A stretch of DNA of 64,000 nt from Desulfuromonadales bacterium (GCA_013349405.1 DUZS01000007.1:1-64000); one strand, 5' to 3'; positions 53,893-64,000 are shown, counted from the stretch's first letter. The notes: generated by a model not told the origin, from the sequence alone. Program-made: numbers and translations.

Positions 53893-56233
53893 GGGGCACT
53901 ACTCCCTGTTCGATTTTGCCATTTTCACGTGCGGCACTCTTTTTTAACCGGTCTCCGCCTTTGTGGGCAGGTTCGGGGTATTCAACGCGATGATGAAATA
54001 TGCCGTTGAGAATGGTGGTAAAACTCCGGGCTATTTCGTGCAGGTTTTTAAGAGTCAGCTCGCATTCATCCAGCTGACCATCAATAAATACATTATTTAT
54101 CAGCTTTTGCACCAAGCCCTGAATGCGATCAGATGTTGGATTGGCAAGTGTCCGGGAAGCAGCTTCTACGCAGTCGGCAAGCATGACGATGCCGGCCTCG
54201 CGAGTCTGCGGTTTGGGACCGGGATAGCGGAAATCTTTTTCCTCAACGATCTGATCCGTTGCTTTTGCCTGGTTTTTGGCCCGCTCATAAAAGAATTTGA
54301 TCAATGCGGTACCGTGATGCTGACGTATGATATCAATTATCGGCTGCCCCAGCCTGTGTTCACGGGCCAGTTCAGCCCCTTCCTTGATATGTGAAATCAG
54401 GATGAGCGCACTCATGCTCGGCAGGAGTTTATCATGCCGGTTCTCTTCACCGGATTGATTCTCAATAAAATAGAGCGGCTTTGCCGCTTTACCGATGTCG
54501 TGATAATAGGCAGAAACCCGAGCAAGCAAAGGATTTGCGCCAATTGATTCGGCGGCAGCTTCCACCAGATTACCGACCACAATACTATGGTGATAGGTTC
54601 CGGGGGCCTTTACCATAAGTTCTCGAAGCACCGGAGAGTTAAGATTTGCCAACTCAAGCAGCTTGATATCGGTTGTGTACTGAAAGAGCGTTTCAACAAG
54701 GGGAATGAAGCTTGAAACAAAACCGGCGCAGATAAAACCGCTGAACAGAGCAAACAAGGCAACATACAGCGTCTGCATGGAAAAAATTGCATTATTCAAC
54801 GTTTGGAACGACAATGCCAGCGCCAGATTGACGATAGAAACCTTGATACCGGCAGTGTAGAGAGTACCGCGGCTGGTGCAGTGGCGCACGGCATGAGCGC
54901 CGACAATTCCTCCCAGCAGCGAATAAATAATCACCAGCATGTTGTTTTCAAACATGATCCCGAGTAGCGGAGCCAGTATGGCGCAATAGACCAGAGCGAC
55001 TTCAGAGTTGATAAAAATCCGGACGATCATCGCACCTGCGGCAAACGGAAACAGATAAAAATAATTTGAAGCATCGACCGAGGGGAATACTGCGCCAATA
55101 TTATGGGTGATCAGAAGGGCGGTCTTAAAGCAGATAAAACTGATGGTGATCAGCAAAGAAATGATAAGAACATCTTTGTCGGTCGGGTTGAATTTACGTA
55201 TATTTTTGCAGGCAAACCGGTAGGGGAAATAAAACAGCACAATAATTAGTATGCACGTCCCTAAAGCCTTGAAAAACCAGTCGCCACTATGCTGACCAAC
55301 GAATATGGCGTCGAGTTTTTGGGCCTGTTCGGCGGTAATCCGCTCGCCCACCCGCACGACCATTTCACCTTTTTGCAGCTTAAAAAGTACCGGTCGCACC
55401 GTTTCCATAACGCTGCGGGAACGGACTTCGGAGGCCTCCCTGTTGTAAAAGAGATTCGGGAGCATGATTTTGGCAATCATGGACGCAATGTGGATATTAT
55501 CTACACTGTTCCCAACTCCTTTGAAACTCCAGCGACTGACTATGCGTCGCGCATCGTCGATACCGATAAAACTCGTCGTAACATCGCCGCCACCAATTTT
55601 ATGACCATTGTTATCAGTGATTTCGAGACCGCGACGGATATCCATCTGAAAAACATTGACATCCAGAACAATCTTGCGCTGAAACAGTTCACCAAGTAAT
55701 TCGGCGGCATTCGCCAGAAAAAGTTTATCTGAAGTGACGCGGGTCAACGCCATTATTTCAGCATCGCTCAAATCTGTATCAAGCAGCGGCGAGAGTGCTG
55801 CACGTAACGTGGAAATTTTTTTCCTGTTTTTTTCATCACCGGATGCACGTACGATTACAAGAGCCTGCTGCAGCTTGTCGTGCAGTGCCCCCGCCAGTTG
55901 GTCACTCAGGTTATACACTACCGGTGCATTGTTAGCAGCATCTTTACGGCGCTGTTCCGTTAATGCTTTGGCTTCAACAAGCAGGTCCTGAGGCACCCGA
56001 ATATCGGATGAAGCAATATCACCAACTTTATAGGAGAGAGTAAAGGTATGCTGACTGGGAAGTATTGTTATGGTAAGCAGCAGTGCCGTAGTGACAAGAA
56101 GAACGCTCCTGTTGCGCCGGGACGTAGCGGGGTTGGAAAATTTTCTGATCAGGGAATCAAGCAGATTCGACCCAAACCGGCTTAGTTTTATCAGTAAATT
56201 CCGTTCCTGTGTACTGCCGCTTTGTTCAGCCAT
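53792..56233 (-). CDS. 7TM-HD family phosphohydrolase (PgpH/YqfF-like)
   Basis: The 813-residue protein has an N-terminal TM helix, a large extracytoplasmic 7TMR-HDED domain (about 70-320) and seven TM helices (about 325-520). A cytoplasmic HD domain follows with APGTYHHSIVVGNLVEAAAESIG (near 545) and YHDIGK, and a second HH/D set in RQHHGT. This is the architecture of the c-di-AMP phosphodiesterase PgpH (YqfF), though the ligand here is inferred. The C-terminal tail is low-complexity and overlaps ybeY by 101 bp. The start at 56233 (MAEQ) is preferred over a GTG at 56245. Confidence 0.88.
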   Translation of the reverse strand: MAEQSGSTQERNLLIKLSRFGSNLLDSLIRKFSNPATSRRNRSVLLVTTALLLTITILPSQHTFTLSYKVGDIASSDIRVPQDLLVEAKALTEQRRKDAANNAPVVYNLSDQLAGALHDKLQQALVIVRASGDEKNRKKISTLRAALSPLLDTDLSDAEIMALTRVTSDKLFLANAAELLGELFQRKIVLDVNVFQMDIRRGLEITDNNGHKIGGGDVTTSFIGIDDARRIVSRWSFKGVGNSVDNIHIASMIAKIMLPNLFYNREASEVRSRSVMETVRPVLFKLQKGEMVVRVGERITAEQAQKLDAIFVGQHSGDWFFKALGTCILIIVLFYFPYRFACKNIRKFNPTDKDVLIISLLITISFICFKTALLITHNIGAVFPSVDASNYFYLFPFAAGAMIVRIFINSEVALVYCAILAPLLGIMFENNMLVIIYSLLGGIVGAHAVRHCTSRGTLYTAGIKVSIVNLALALSFQTLNNAIFSMQTLYVALFALFSGFICAGFVSSFIPLVETLFQYTTDIKLLELANLNSPVLRELMVKAPGTYHHSIVVGNLVEAAAESIGANPLLARVSAYYHDIGKAAKPLYFIENQSGEENRHDKLLPSMSALILISHIKEGAELAREHRLGQPIIDIIRQHHGTALIKFFYERAKNQAKATDQIVEEKDFRYPGPKPQTREAGIVMLADCVEAASRTLANPTSDRIQGLVQKLINNVFIDGQLDECELTLKNLHEIARSFTTILNGIFHHRVEYPEPAHKGGDRLKKSAARENGKIEQGVVPHDTTSEQSSETPAFQDPQAQKSSGENLKRLGMS

Positions 56234-56356
56234 AAATACATACACCAGAGGACAAAAGGACTGCAGAATTTATATCCGGAGCGGAATAGTAATCTGAAAG
56301 CAAAAAGGTGTCAATAGAACTGCATCGAAACACGGTGGCAGGCAGATGGACAGTCA

Positions 56357-57244
56357 TCACCCGCGCGGATGAATCTGCTGGTGCAGGCGTTTCAGCCGCT
56401 CTCTGGTGACATGGGTATAAATCTGTGTGCTGGCCAGATCGGCATGGCCGAGCATGACCTGAACGCTGCGGAGATCAGCACCGTTTTCGAGAAGATGGGT
56501 GGCAAACGAGTGCCGCAGGGTGTGAGGCGAGATATTTTTCCGGATTGCCGCCAGAAGTGCCCGTTTCTTGATGATATTCCAGAACGCCTGGCGGCTCATC
56601 GGGGCACCAAGACGGGAAAGAAAAAAGAATTTATTCTGCCGCAACGGATCATGTCTGAAGCGCTCCGCCTCAAGGTAAACAGCGGCATGAACTCTGGCCG
56701 GCTCGCCGATCGGCACCAGACGCTCTTTATTGCCCTTGCCGGTTGTCATCAGATAGCCGGAGTCAAGATTGACTTCCCGCAGCTTCAGATTAACCAGTTC
56801 TGATACCCGCAGACCGGTCGCGTAGAGAATTTCCAACATCGCCCGGTCGCGCAGATCCTCGCCACGGTCACCGACACAGGCGGCAAACAGGGCATCTACC
56901 TCGCGGCCATCGAGAAACTGCGGCAGCTTGTGGAGTGTGCGCGGCGCTTCAATAATCGTCGCCGGATTACTGTCGGCGTAGTTCTCGATCTGCAGAAATT
57001 TGTGAAACATGCGGATCGCCGACAGGCAGCGGGCACGACTGCGCGGACTAATAACCCGTTTCTGCAGAACAGCCATAAAGGCAGCAATATCTGCTGAACG
57101 GATATCTGCCGGTTTCTGCCGTCCCTCCTTTTCAAGAAAATTCAGATACCGCACAAGATCAAGGCTATAGGCACTCCGGGTATTGTCCGAGAGCCCTTTT
57201 TCCACGACAAGATACGATAAAAAAAGATCGAGGTAATCGTTCAA
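56357..57244 (-). CDS. xerD: Tyrosine recombinase XerD/XerC
   Basis: The 295-residue protein resolves chromosome dimers with its partner at dif. An N-terminal SAM-like domain (about 2-85, DLFLSYLVVEKGLSDNTRSAYSLDL) is followed by the catalytic domain with ATGLRVSELVNLKL, HTLRHSFATHLLENGADLRSVQVMLGHADLASTQIYTHV (HxxR, H and the Tyr nucleophile). Both the length and the HADLASTQIYTHV end favour XerD, but XerC cannot be excluded. It stands 32 bp from glnD. Confidence 0.9.
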   Translation of the reverse strand: MNDYLDLFLSYLVVEKGLSDNTRSAYSLDLVRYLNFLEKEGRQKPADIRSADIAAFMAVLQKRVISPRSRARCLSAIRMFHKFLQIENYADSNPATIIEAPRTLHKLPQFLDGREVDALFAACVGDRGEDLRDRAMLEILYATGLRVSELVNLKLREVNLDSGYLMTTGKGNKERLVPIGEPARVHAAVYLEAERFRHDPLRQNKFFFLSRLGAPMSRQAFWNIIKKRALLAAIRKNISPHTLRHSFATHLLENGADLRSVQVMLGHADLASTQIYTHVTRERLKRLHQQIHPRG

Positions 57245-57275
57245 TCAGATTCTCCGTCCATCATCCTTCACCCAT

Positions 57276-59987
57276 TCACACCCACTCATCAATCGCAGTA
57301 ATAAGTCTGCCACATATTTCGCTCAGCTTTTCAGGCGCGGTGATTTTATGGCTGAAGATATCCCGCACATAAAACACATCGGCAACCTGATCAACCTTGG
57401 TGGATATCTTGGAGACGCCGATATAGAGCCCCATTGCAGCGAGAGTGCTGGTGATCAGATAGAGCAGTCCGACCTTGTCGTGCGTCAGGATATCGATGAC
57501 GGTATACTCTTCTGACACGTCATTATCGATATCAACTCTGGTTGCAAAGCGCGGTGCAGGGCGTGCCGTCAGGAGGGTCGGGCGCTTCCGTTGCGCAACA
57601 AGAGATGCAATCTGCACTTCGCCATGGATAACCTGGTGCATATCCTTGTCAATTTTTTCCCAGCGGGCCGCATCGGTAACCAGATTTCCCTGTGGAGAAT
57701 TTACCTGTAGAACATCGAGAACCTTGCCGTTTTTACTGGTGTTAATCTGAGCACCGAGAATATTTATGCCGTTGGCAGCCATAACTCCGGTGATCCGCGA
57801 GAAGAGCCCCGGCATATCATGGGCACAGATGGTATATTCCGAATAGCCGCTCTCCGCCTGGTGAGTCAGGCGCAGTAATATATCGCAGTGCTCCAGGCCA
57901 AGCAGCAGACGAACCTGCTCCGCAATGAGCGGGGCTGGCGTAGAGAGGAGCAGTCGCACCGGCATCGCTTTCAGCTCATGGCGTATCTCGGTAACAGGGA
58001 AATCGTTTTCCAGTAAGGTGGTGACTTTTCTTATCATGGAGGTTACCCGCTCGCTGCGCGCCTCCTGCTGGAAGCCGCCACGATCGAGAATCGCAAAGGC
58101 TTTTTCAAACAGCTCCTGAAAGAGTGAGGCTTTCCAGGCCGTCCAGACATCCGTGCCGACGGCACGAACATCGGCAACTGAAAGCAGATAAAGCATTTTG
58201 AGATTTTCACTGCTTTCCATCTGGCTGGCAAACTGGGCAATCATTTTTTCATCATTGAGATCACGGCGCTGTGAAATATGAGCGAACTGCAAATGCTGCC
58301 GCACCAGAAACTCCAGTCGTTCGCTATCCTCGCGGGAGAGCCCCATCCGCCGTGCAATTGTCGGGATCATGGCGGCACCCTTTTCGGCGTGCCCCCCTCC
58401 AGAGCCTTTACCGATATCATGAAACAGTACTGATAAAACAAGCAGCTCCGGCTTGCCGATCTCTGCAGCAATCCGGCAGGGGATCGGCATGATTTTCCTG
58501 AATTCACCGTTCAGCATCTTTTCCGTCTGCTCAACGGCAAAAAGCGTATGAATATCAACGGTATAGATATGATATAGGTCATGCTGGACCTTGCAGTAAA
58601 TATGCTCAAGCTCGGGAATATATCGATTCAGAAACTCCAGATGATGCATCAATCGCAGTGTGTCGGCGACCCCCTTCGGTGAACGCAGAATATTCATGAA
58701 TGAGTGATTTACATCGCGACTGCGGCGGAATTTATCGTTAATCAGAGCAAGATTCTTTCTGATAAGACCCTTGGCCCGAACATTAAAGGTAACGCCATGT
58801 TTCTGAGAGTACTCGAACATTTTCATCATGATATCCGGATTTTCTTCAACAACGGTCTCGTCCGGAACAATCAACTCACCTTTGATGACAAAACAGCCGT
58901 CTCCGACCGGCCTCCGGATGAAATAGCCCAATATTTTCAATGCGCCCTCATCGCGCCAGACACAGCGGGATATGAGACTGGAGGCAAAATGTTCCACCTT
59001 GTTTCCCTGACGGTAGTAGTCCCTCATGAAATCTTCCACCGCCAGTACTCTGCCGTTGTCCGTATAGCCGAGAAAGCCGGCCAGATGCACCTGGGCATCA
59101 AAGGTCAACTGATCGTTTTTTCGTCCGTTAAAATAATGCAGCTCGTTACGGATGCGCCAGAGATAGTCAAGCGCCGCGAGATAACTTTCCAGTTCCTCAT
59201 CGTTCATGATCCCCTTGATGATCAATTCACGCAGCTCGGTAAACTTGTACTTGACGCGGGCAACCCAGATGGCGGTCTGGAGATCGCGAAGTCCCCCCTC
59301 ACCCTCTTTCAGGTTCGGTTCCAGAAGATACACGGTTGAGCCGTATTTTTCGCGGCGGTTTTTCATATCCGCCATTTTCTCTTTTATAAATGAGTCACTT
59401 GATTTTGGCAGAATCTGGCTAAAAATAACCTTGGTAAGAGTGGTGAAAAGAGACCGACTACCGGAGAGATACCGGGCATCCATCAGCGCCGTCTTGACCG
59501 TGCCGTCAGCTGCCGCCATTTCGACGCAATCAGCAATCAAACGCACCGAATACCCGACATCCAGGCGCATGTCCCACAAAAAATAGAGTAATTTCTGGGC
59601 AATATCTTCGACCGTCGCAGCCGGGAGGACACCGTCATGCAGAAACATGATGTCAATATCTGAATAAGGGTTCAGCTCTCCCCGCCCGTAGCCGCCTACC
59701 GCAACCAGCGCGATATGATCGAGCATTTCCTCGCCGCCGCCGATGTCATAAATAATGGAAAGAAATAATTTGTTATGTAATTCGTCCATCATATCACTGA
59801 TGAGGTGTGTGACATCAGTGCCGCTGGCACCATTCCGATGAAGCTGCCTGATTTCTTCCCGATATTTAGCCAGAAAATTTTTGCAGCCGGAAAGGTACAG
59901 CGGACGTTTTTCATCAAAGCCGGCCATGCCGGCGTCACCAACAGCGGTTATGGAGTCGGGGAAATAGGGGTCGATAAAAAATTGCAT
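57276..59987 (-). CDS. glnD: Bifunctional uridylyltransferase / uridylyl-removing enzyme GlnD
   Basis: The 903-residue nitrogen sensor uridylylates and deuridylylates PII proteins. In order: nucleotidyltransferase domain with GGYGRGELNPYSDIDIMFL (near 95), GlnD PII-uridylyltransferase helical domain, HD domain with LSVLFHDIGKG (near 505), and two C-terminal ACT domains (about 690-770 and 800-890) that bind glutamine. The start at 59987 follows AAGGATC; the frame extends 14 codons further up. No glnB is in the window. Confidence 0.94.
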   Translation of the reverse strand: MQFFIDPYFPDSITAVGDAGMAGFDEKRPLYLSGCKNFLAKYREEIRQLHRNGASGTDVTHLISDMMDELHNKLFLSIIYDIGGGEEMLDHIALVAVGGYGRGELNPYSDIDIMFLHDGVLPAATVEDIAQKLLYFLWDMRLDVGYSVRLIADCVEMAAADGTVKTALMDARYLSGSRSLFTTLTKVIFSQILPKSSDSFIKEKMADMKNRREKYGSTVYLLEPNLKEGEGGLRDLQTAIWVARVKYKFTELRELIIKGIMNDEELESYLAALDYLWRIRNELHYFNGRKNDQLTFDAQVHLAGFLGYTDNGRVLAVEDFMRDYYRQGNKVEHFASSLISRCVWRDEGALKILGYFIRRPVGDGCFVIKGELIVPDETVVEENPDIMMKMFEYSQKHGVTFNVRAKGLIRKNLALINDKFRRSRDVNHSFMNILRSPKGVADTLRLMHHLEFLNRYIPELEHIYCKVQHDLYHIYTVDIHTLFAVEQTEKMLNGEFRKIMPIPCRIAAEIGKPELLVLSVLFHDIGKGSGGGHAEKGAAMIPTIARRMGLSREDSERLEFLVRQHLQFAHISQRRDLNDEKMIAQFASQMESSENLKMLYLLSVADVRAVGTDVWTAWKASLFQELFEKAFAILDRGGFQQEARSERVTSMIRKVTTLLENDFPVTEIRHELKAMPVRLLLSTPAPLIAEQVRLLLGLEHCDILLRLTHQAESGYSEYTICAHDMPGLFSRITGVMAANGINILGAQINTSKNGKVLDVLQVNSPQGNLVTDAARWEKIDKDMHQVIHGEVQIASLVAQRKRPTLLTARPAPRFATRVDIDNDVSEEYTVIDILTHDKVGLLYLITSTLAAMGLYIGVSKISTKVDQVADVFYVRDIFSHKITAPEKLSEICGRLITAIDEWV

Positions 59988-60135
59988 CCAAGATCCTTGT
60001 AAAACAGTTAATGTATGATCGGAAGGCAATCGCAGTTGCCGGCCGGGGTGCGGATTATACGTCAGACACCTGATTGAGTCAAAAACAATAGCGTTATTAA
60101 TTTAGACACTTGCTCTTATCTCCATTTTATTCATA

Positions 60136-61152
60136 ATGGCCGGTATGCGCATTGCCTTAATAGCTCCCTATTCCATCGGCCCCCGGCGGGGCAACATTAC
60201 CACCGTTTCCCGCATCAGCCGCCTGCTTCGCCAGGCCGGGGCAGAACTGCTCGTACTCCCTGCGGATGCCGTAACAGCAGCAGAGATGGAGCAGCAACTT
60301 ACCTCCTTCACCCCGCAGTTGCTCCACGGCTTCCATGCCCGCTACTGCGGCGGACTGACCAGGCACTTGGCAGCAAATTTTAACGTGCCGAGTGTGCTGA
60401 CCTTCACCGGCAGCGACGTATATGATCCACTGCTGCGCAAACACCCCGATACGATTACAGCCATAGAAGCAGCCAGCGCTGTGGTCTGTTTCCATGAGAG
60501 TGAGGCGGCAGAAGTGGTTCGCTCTTTCCCGCTGGCAGCAAAAAAAATTACCGTGATCGCCCAAAGTATTGAAGAGCTCCCTGTCAATTCGGCGGTAAAC
60601 TTCGGCTTTGCACACGACGCCTTTGTGCTGTTGCTGCCTGCCGCGTTCAGACTGGTTAAACAGATTGAGTTCCCCCTGCTGGCGCTGAAGTCGCTGGCGG
60701 ATCAACTGCCTGCCATTCGGCTGGTAATCGCAGGCGGCATTATTGATCAGGATTATGCCGCCACAATTCGCTGCCTGCTCGATGACGCACCCTTCGCAAC
60801 GTGGCTCGGAGAGATACCCCGAGAACAGATGGGTGCCCTCTATACCCGGGCAGATGTCGTGCTCAACTGCTCTCACTCGGAATCGATGCCAAACACGCTG
60901 CTGGAGGCCATGGCTTTAGGGCGACCGGTACTGGCAAGCGACATACCGGGCAATCGGACTGTCGTCCAACATGGCGATACCGGTCTGCTGTACCACGATC
61001 AGGAATCATTCAGGCAGTGCGTTATCAGACTGGCAATGGACGCAGAACTGCGGGACGGTCTCGGCGGTCGTGCCGCACAATATATGCGCACCTCATTTTC
61101 ACCGCAGGCTGAAACAGCAGCACACCTTCGCCTGTATCATGCGCTGATCTGA
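60136..61152 (+). CDS. GT4-family glycosyltransferase
   Basis: The 338-residue retaining glycosyltransferase has a GT-B fold. The N-terminal domain begins MRIALIAPYSIGPRRGN. The C-terminal nucleotide-sugar domain has SHSESMPNTLLEAMALGRPVLASDIPGNR, where the two Glu form the E-x7-E motif. It is unusually short, suggesting a compact N-domain. The acceptor is unknown. No ribosome-binding site is evident; ATG at 60136 or 60145 are both possible. It is flanked by minus-strand genes and stands alone. Confidence 0.85.
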   Translation: MAGMRIALIAPYSIGPRRGNITTVSRISRLLRQAGAELLVLPADAVTAAEMEQQLTSFTPQLLHGFHARYCGGLTRHLAANFNVPSVLTFTGSDVYDPLLRKHPDTITAIEAASAVVCFHESEAAEVVRSFPLAAKKITVIAQSIEELPVNSAVNFGFAHDAFVLLLPAAFRLVKQIEFPLLALKSLADQLPAIRLVIAGGIIDQDYAATIRCLLDDAPFATWLGEIPREQMGALYTRADVVLNCSHSESMPNTLLEAMALGRPVLASDIPGNRTVVQHGDTGLLYHDQESFRQCVIRLAMDAELRDGLGGRAAQYMRTSFSPQAETAAHLRLYHALI

Positions 61153-61160
61153 AGAATCTT

Positions 61161-61198
61161 AAAAAAAACGCCCCGCTTCCAAAAAGAGGCGGAGCGTT
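61161..61198 (-). terminator. Intrinsic terminator of the pyruvate carboxylase gene
   Basis: On the minus strand, AACGCTCCGC and GCGGGGCGTT form a stem around CTCTTTTTGGAA and are followed by a long T run. It lies 22 bp after the stop codon. Confidence 0.85.
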
Positions 61199-61220
61199 GC
61201 ACGTTCATATCAATGGGAAA

Positions 61221-64000
61221 TTATTCCGTTACCACAATCACCAGATCTTCCTTCTCGACCGTTTCACCCTCTTTAAACTTGACTTCCGCCACCACACCAT
61301 CAGCTTTGGCCTTGATATTGGTCTCCATCTTCATCGCCTCGGTGACCATCAGAACATCCCCCGCTTTAATGGTATCACCGGTCTTGATGTTTATTTTCAG
61401 CACTTTACCCGGCATCGGCGCCGCGATGTGACAGGGGTTGCTCTTTTCGGCCTTCACCCGGACGGCCTGATCATTTTGAACCGACCGGTCCCGAATAACA
61501 ACTGAACGATTATTGCCGTTCAACTCGAAATAGACCGCCCTGGTGCCGTCGCTCTGAACTTTGCCGACCGCATTCAGCTTGATGATCAGCGTTTTGCCCG
61601 GTTCAATGTCCAGTGAAGTCTCCTGGCCCGGTTCAAGACCGTAAAAGAAAATCGGCGTCGGAAAGACCGATATATCGGAAAACTGCTGGCGATGACGGTC
61701 AAACTCCGGATAGACATTCGGATAGAGTATCGCAGAAACCAGCGCCCGGTCATCAACCCGGTGACCCAGTTTTTCTTCCAGCTTCAGTTTCTCTTCAACG
61801 AAATCGACCGGTTCAAGCAGTTCACCCGGACGACAGGTAATCGGCTGTTCACCTTTCAGAATAATTTTCTGCAGTTCCTGCGGCCACCCCTGGTACGGCT
61901 GGCCGAGCATCCCTTTGAACATACCGACAACCGATTCAGGGAAGGCCAGATCCTCTTTGGCAGTGAAGATATCTTGCGGCTCCAGATTGTTTTTGACCAT
62001 GAACATCGCCATGTCACCGACGACTTTGGAAGAGGGAGTGACCTTGACAATATCGCCGAACATCATGTTGACCTTGTGGTACATCTCCTTGCAGTCATCC
62101 CAGCGCTCGATCAAGCCCAAACCGGCAACCTGCGGCTTGTAGTTGGAGTACTGGCCACCCGGAATTTCGTGATGATACACCTCGGCGGTGCCGCTTTTAA
62201 GACCGGATTCGAAGGGGGAATAGTAATCCCGCACCGTTTCCCAATAGTTGGCCAGCTTCTGCAGTCCCGGCGCGTTGACAAGCGGGTCGCGTTCGGTCCC
62301 TTCCAGCGTTGCCACCAGCGCGTTCAGGTTCGGCTGGGCAGTCAGGCCGGAAAGCGATGAAAGAGCGGCATCGACGATATCCACGCCCGCTTCACTCGCC
62401 ATAAGCAGCGTGGCACTGCCGTTTGATGAGGTGTCATGGGTATGCAGATGAATCGGAATGCCGACATTTTCCTTGAGCGCCTTGACCAGTTTATAGGCGG
62501 CGTGTGGCTTGAGGAGGCCCGCCATATCCTTGATGGCCAGAATGTGCGCACCCATCTTCTCCAGCTCTTTCGCCATATTAACGTAGTACTCAAGCGGGTA
62601 TTTATCACGTTTCGGATCAGTGATATCACCGGTATAGCAGATAGCCGCTTCACAGATTTTCCCCGATTTACGCACCGCATCCATCGCAACCTTCATTCCG
62701 GTCGTCCAGTTAAGCGAGTCGAAAACACGGAAGATATCGACGCCGGAATCGGCCGCCTCTTCAACGAATTTCTGCACGACGTTGTCAGGATAATTGGTGT
62801 AGCCGACTGCATTTGAACCGCGCAGCAGCATCTGGAACAGCACGTTCGGGATCAGTTCAGACAGCTTATGCAGGCGCTGCCACGGATCTTCCCGCAAAAA
62901 GCGCATGGAGACATCAAACGTCGCTCCGCCCCAACATTCCAGAGAGAACAGGTCTGACCCGAGATACGAAGTCGGTTCGGCTATCTTGAGAATGTCATAG
63001 CTGCGCACCCGGGTTGCCAGATTGGACTGATGGGCATCGCGCATGGTGGTATCAGTGATCAGCAGTTTTTTCTGCTCCAGAATCCATTTGGAGAGCCCTT
63101 CAGCGCCGAGCTGCATGAACAGGTCCTTGCTGCCGGACGGGCGCGGCCTGGTACTGTCAACATACGGAGCCCTGGCCTCGATCAGTTCGGCGGATTTAAG
63201 CGGCTTCGCCACTCCAGGCGAACCGTTGACGATAACTTCACCCAGGAAGTTGAGTACTTTGCTGGCGCGATCGAGTTTCTCCCTGAAGCGGAGCAGTTCC
63301 GGGTGCTTTTCGATAAAGGAGGTATCACACCCGCCCCGGAGAAACACCGGATGCGTGATGACGTTTTCAAGAAAACCGATATTGGTCTTGACCCCGCGAA
63401 CGCGGAACTCCTGCAGAGCCCGGTGCATGATATTGGCGGCCTCTGAGAAGGAAAGCCCCCATGCGCAGATTTTGACCAGCATTGAATCGTAATGAGGGGT
63501 GATTTTGGCGCCGGTAAAGGCATTACCCGCATCCAGACGCACTCCGAAACCGGCAGCCGAACGGTAGGTGGTCAGGGTGCCGAAATCGGGTGCAAAGTTG
63601 TTGGCCGGATCCTCAGTGGTGATGCGGCACTGAATGGCGTAACCGCGCATGTCGATGGCGCTCTGGGACGGGATATTTATTTCGGGATCGGAAAGTTTAT
63701 GACCGCAGGCGACCAGAATCTGGTTCTGCACCAGATTGCGCCCGGTGATCATTTCGGTGACGGTATGCTCTACCTGAATACGGGGATTCATCTCGATAAA
63801 GTAATGCTTGCCCTCACTGTCCACCAGAAACTCGATAGTTCCGGCATTGCGGTACTTAACGTGCCCGGCTATCTTAAGCGCCGCTGTGCAGAGCTCTTCC
63901 CGCTGTGACTGGGTCAGTGACAGGGACGGGGCGAATTCGACCACTTTCTGATGACGCCGCTGTACGGAGCAATCGCGGTCGAAGAAGTGTACCAGGTTGC
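61221..64000 (-). CDS. pyc: Pyruvate carboxylase, C-terminal ~926 residues (partial)
   Basis: The gene enters from the right edge; 926 codons are visible and the full protein would be about 1150 residues. It carboxylates pyruvate to oxaloacetate. Visible parts: the end of the biotin carboxylase domain (KHYFIEMNPRIQVEHTVTEM), the carboxyltransferase with MRDAHQSNLATRVR and the GSDLFSLECWGGATFDV segment, the PYC_OADA domain, and the C-terminal biotinyl domain with EAMKMETNIKAKADG (the Lys is biotinylated). In anaerobic acetate users it replenishes the TCA cycle. The 5' end is outside the window. Confidence 0.97.
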   Translation of the reverse strand, partial: NLVHFFDRDCSVQRRHQKVVEFAPSLSLTQSQREELCTAALKIAGHVKYRNAGTIEFLVDSEGKHYFIEMNPRIQVEHTVTEMITGRNLVQNQILVACGHKLSDPEINIPSQSAIDMRGYAIQCRITTEDPANNFAPDFGTLTTYRSAAGFGVRLDAGNAFTGAKITPHYDSMLVKICAWGLSFSEAANIMHRALQEFRVRGVKTNIGFLENVITHPVFLRGGCDTSFIEKHPELLRFREKLDRASKVLNFLGEVIVNGSPGVAKPLKSAELIEARAPYVDSTRPRPSGSKDLFMQLGAEGLSKWILEQKKLLITDTTMRDAHQSNLATRVRSYDILKIAEPTSYLGSDLFSLECWGGATFDVSMRFLREDPWQRLHKLSELIPNVLFQMLLRGSNAVGYTNYPDNVVQKFVEEAADSGVDIFRVFDSLNWTTGMKVAMDAVRKSGKICEAAICYTGDITDPKRDKYPLEYYVNMAKELEKMGAHILAIKDMAGLLKPHAAYKLVKALKENVGIPIHLHTHDTSSNGSATLLMASEAGVDIVDAALSSLSGLTAQPNLNALVATLEGTERDPLVNAPGLQKLANYWETVRDYYSPFESGLKSGTAEVYHHEIPGGQYSNYKPQVAGLGLIERWDDCKEMYHKVNMMFGDIVKVTPSSKVVGDMAMFMVKNNLEPQDIFTAKEDLAFPESVVGMFKGMLGQPYQGWPQELQKIILKGEQPITCRPGELLEPVDFVEEKLKLEEKLGHRVDDRALVSAILYPNVYPEFDRHRQQFSDISVFPTPIFFYGLEPGQETSLDIEPGKTLIIKLNAVGKVQSDGTRAVYFELNGNNRSVVIRDRSVQNDQAVRVKAEKSNPCHIAAPMPGKVLKINIKTGDTIKAGDVLMVTEAMKMETNIKAKADGVVAEVKFKEGETVEKEDLVIVVTE

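Overview
The window reads as the chromosome of a Deltaproteobacterium of the Geobacter group (Desulfuromonadales/Geobacteraceae). This rests on gene content and order (ilvD-ilvB-ilvN-ilvC-psd-pssA; rmlA-mreC-mreD-mrdA-rodA; HD-7TM protein-ybeY-dgkA; a PurS-like/PurL fusion with a separate long PurQ; a GEMM-I type c-di-GMP riboswitch) and not on any database search.

1-4.3 kb is an accessory segment. It holds the end of an IS3-family element, a 51-residue outer-membrane-protein remnant, a GC-rich isochorismatase-family gene, an AT-rich zinc-ribbon membrane protein, a secreted NlpC/P60-like protein, a PilZ-like protein and a decayed reading frame. It ends at a tRNA-His gene, a common island boundary.

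4.4-26.6 kb is mostly core: pepN; two small conserved proteins; branched-chain amino acid synthesis (ilvD, ilvB, ilvN, ilvC) running into phospholipid synthesis (psd, pssA); a small phosphodiesterase; sppA; a DAHP synthase with its own promoter; gmhB and rfbA for surface sugars; the rod-shape genes mreC-mreD-mrdA-rodA; a YjfB-like peptide; and a two-gene metal-transport unit in which a soluble PRC/MgtE-N/CBS protein precedes an NRAMP-type transporter with altered metal-site motifs.

26.6-42.5 kb is a long minus-strand block built around nucleotide synthesis (purB, purL, purQ, purF, pyrE), with recQ, an MscS channel, tlyA and a HIT protein. Three two-gene toxin-antitoxin-like modules lie in line with these genes: HI0074-type/MNT, TumE/TumA and MntA/HepT. 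A Uma2-family gene, an MBL-fold hydrolase and a DUF503 gene lie upstream.

42.5-51.3 kb is accessory again. It contains a one-TM protein flanked by a duplicated bit of the DUF503 start, a periplasmic redoxin, a PQQ-propeller/DUF11/CARDB surface protein and a small secreted protein behind a c-di-GMP riboswitch with terminator. Next to these is a tightly overlapped four-gene ABC-transporter operon transcribed divergently from a second redoxin.

51.3-64 kb is core: asnS, dgkA (no normal start codon upstream of its conserved N-terminus), ybeY, an HD-domain 7TM protein, xerD-type recombinase and glnD on the minus strand; a glycosyltransferase on the plus strand; and pyruvate carboxylase running off the right edge.
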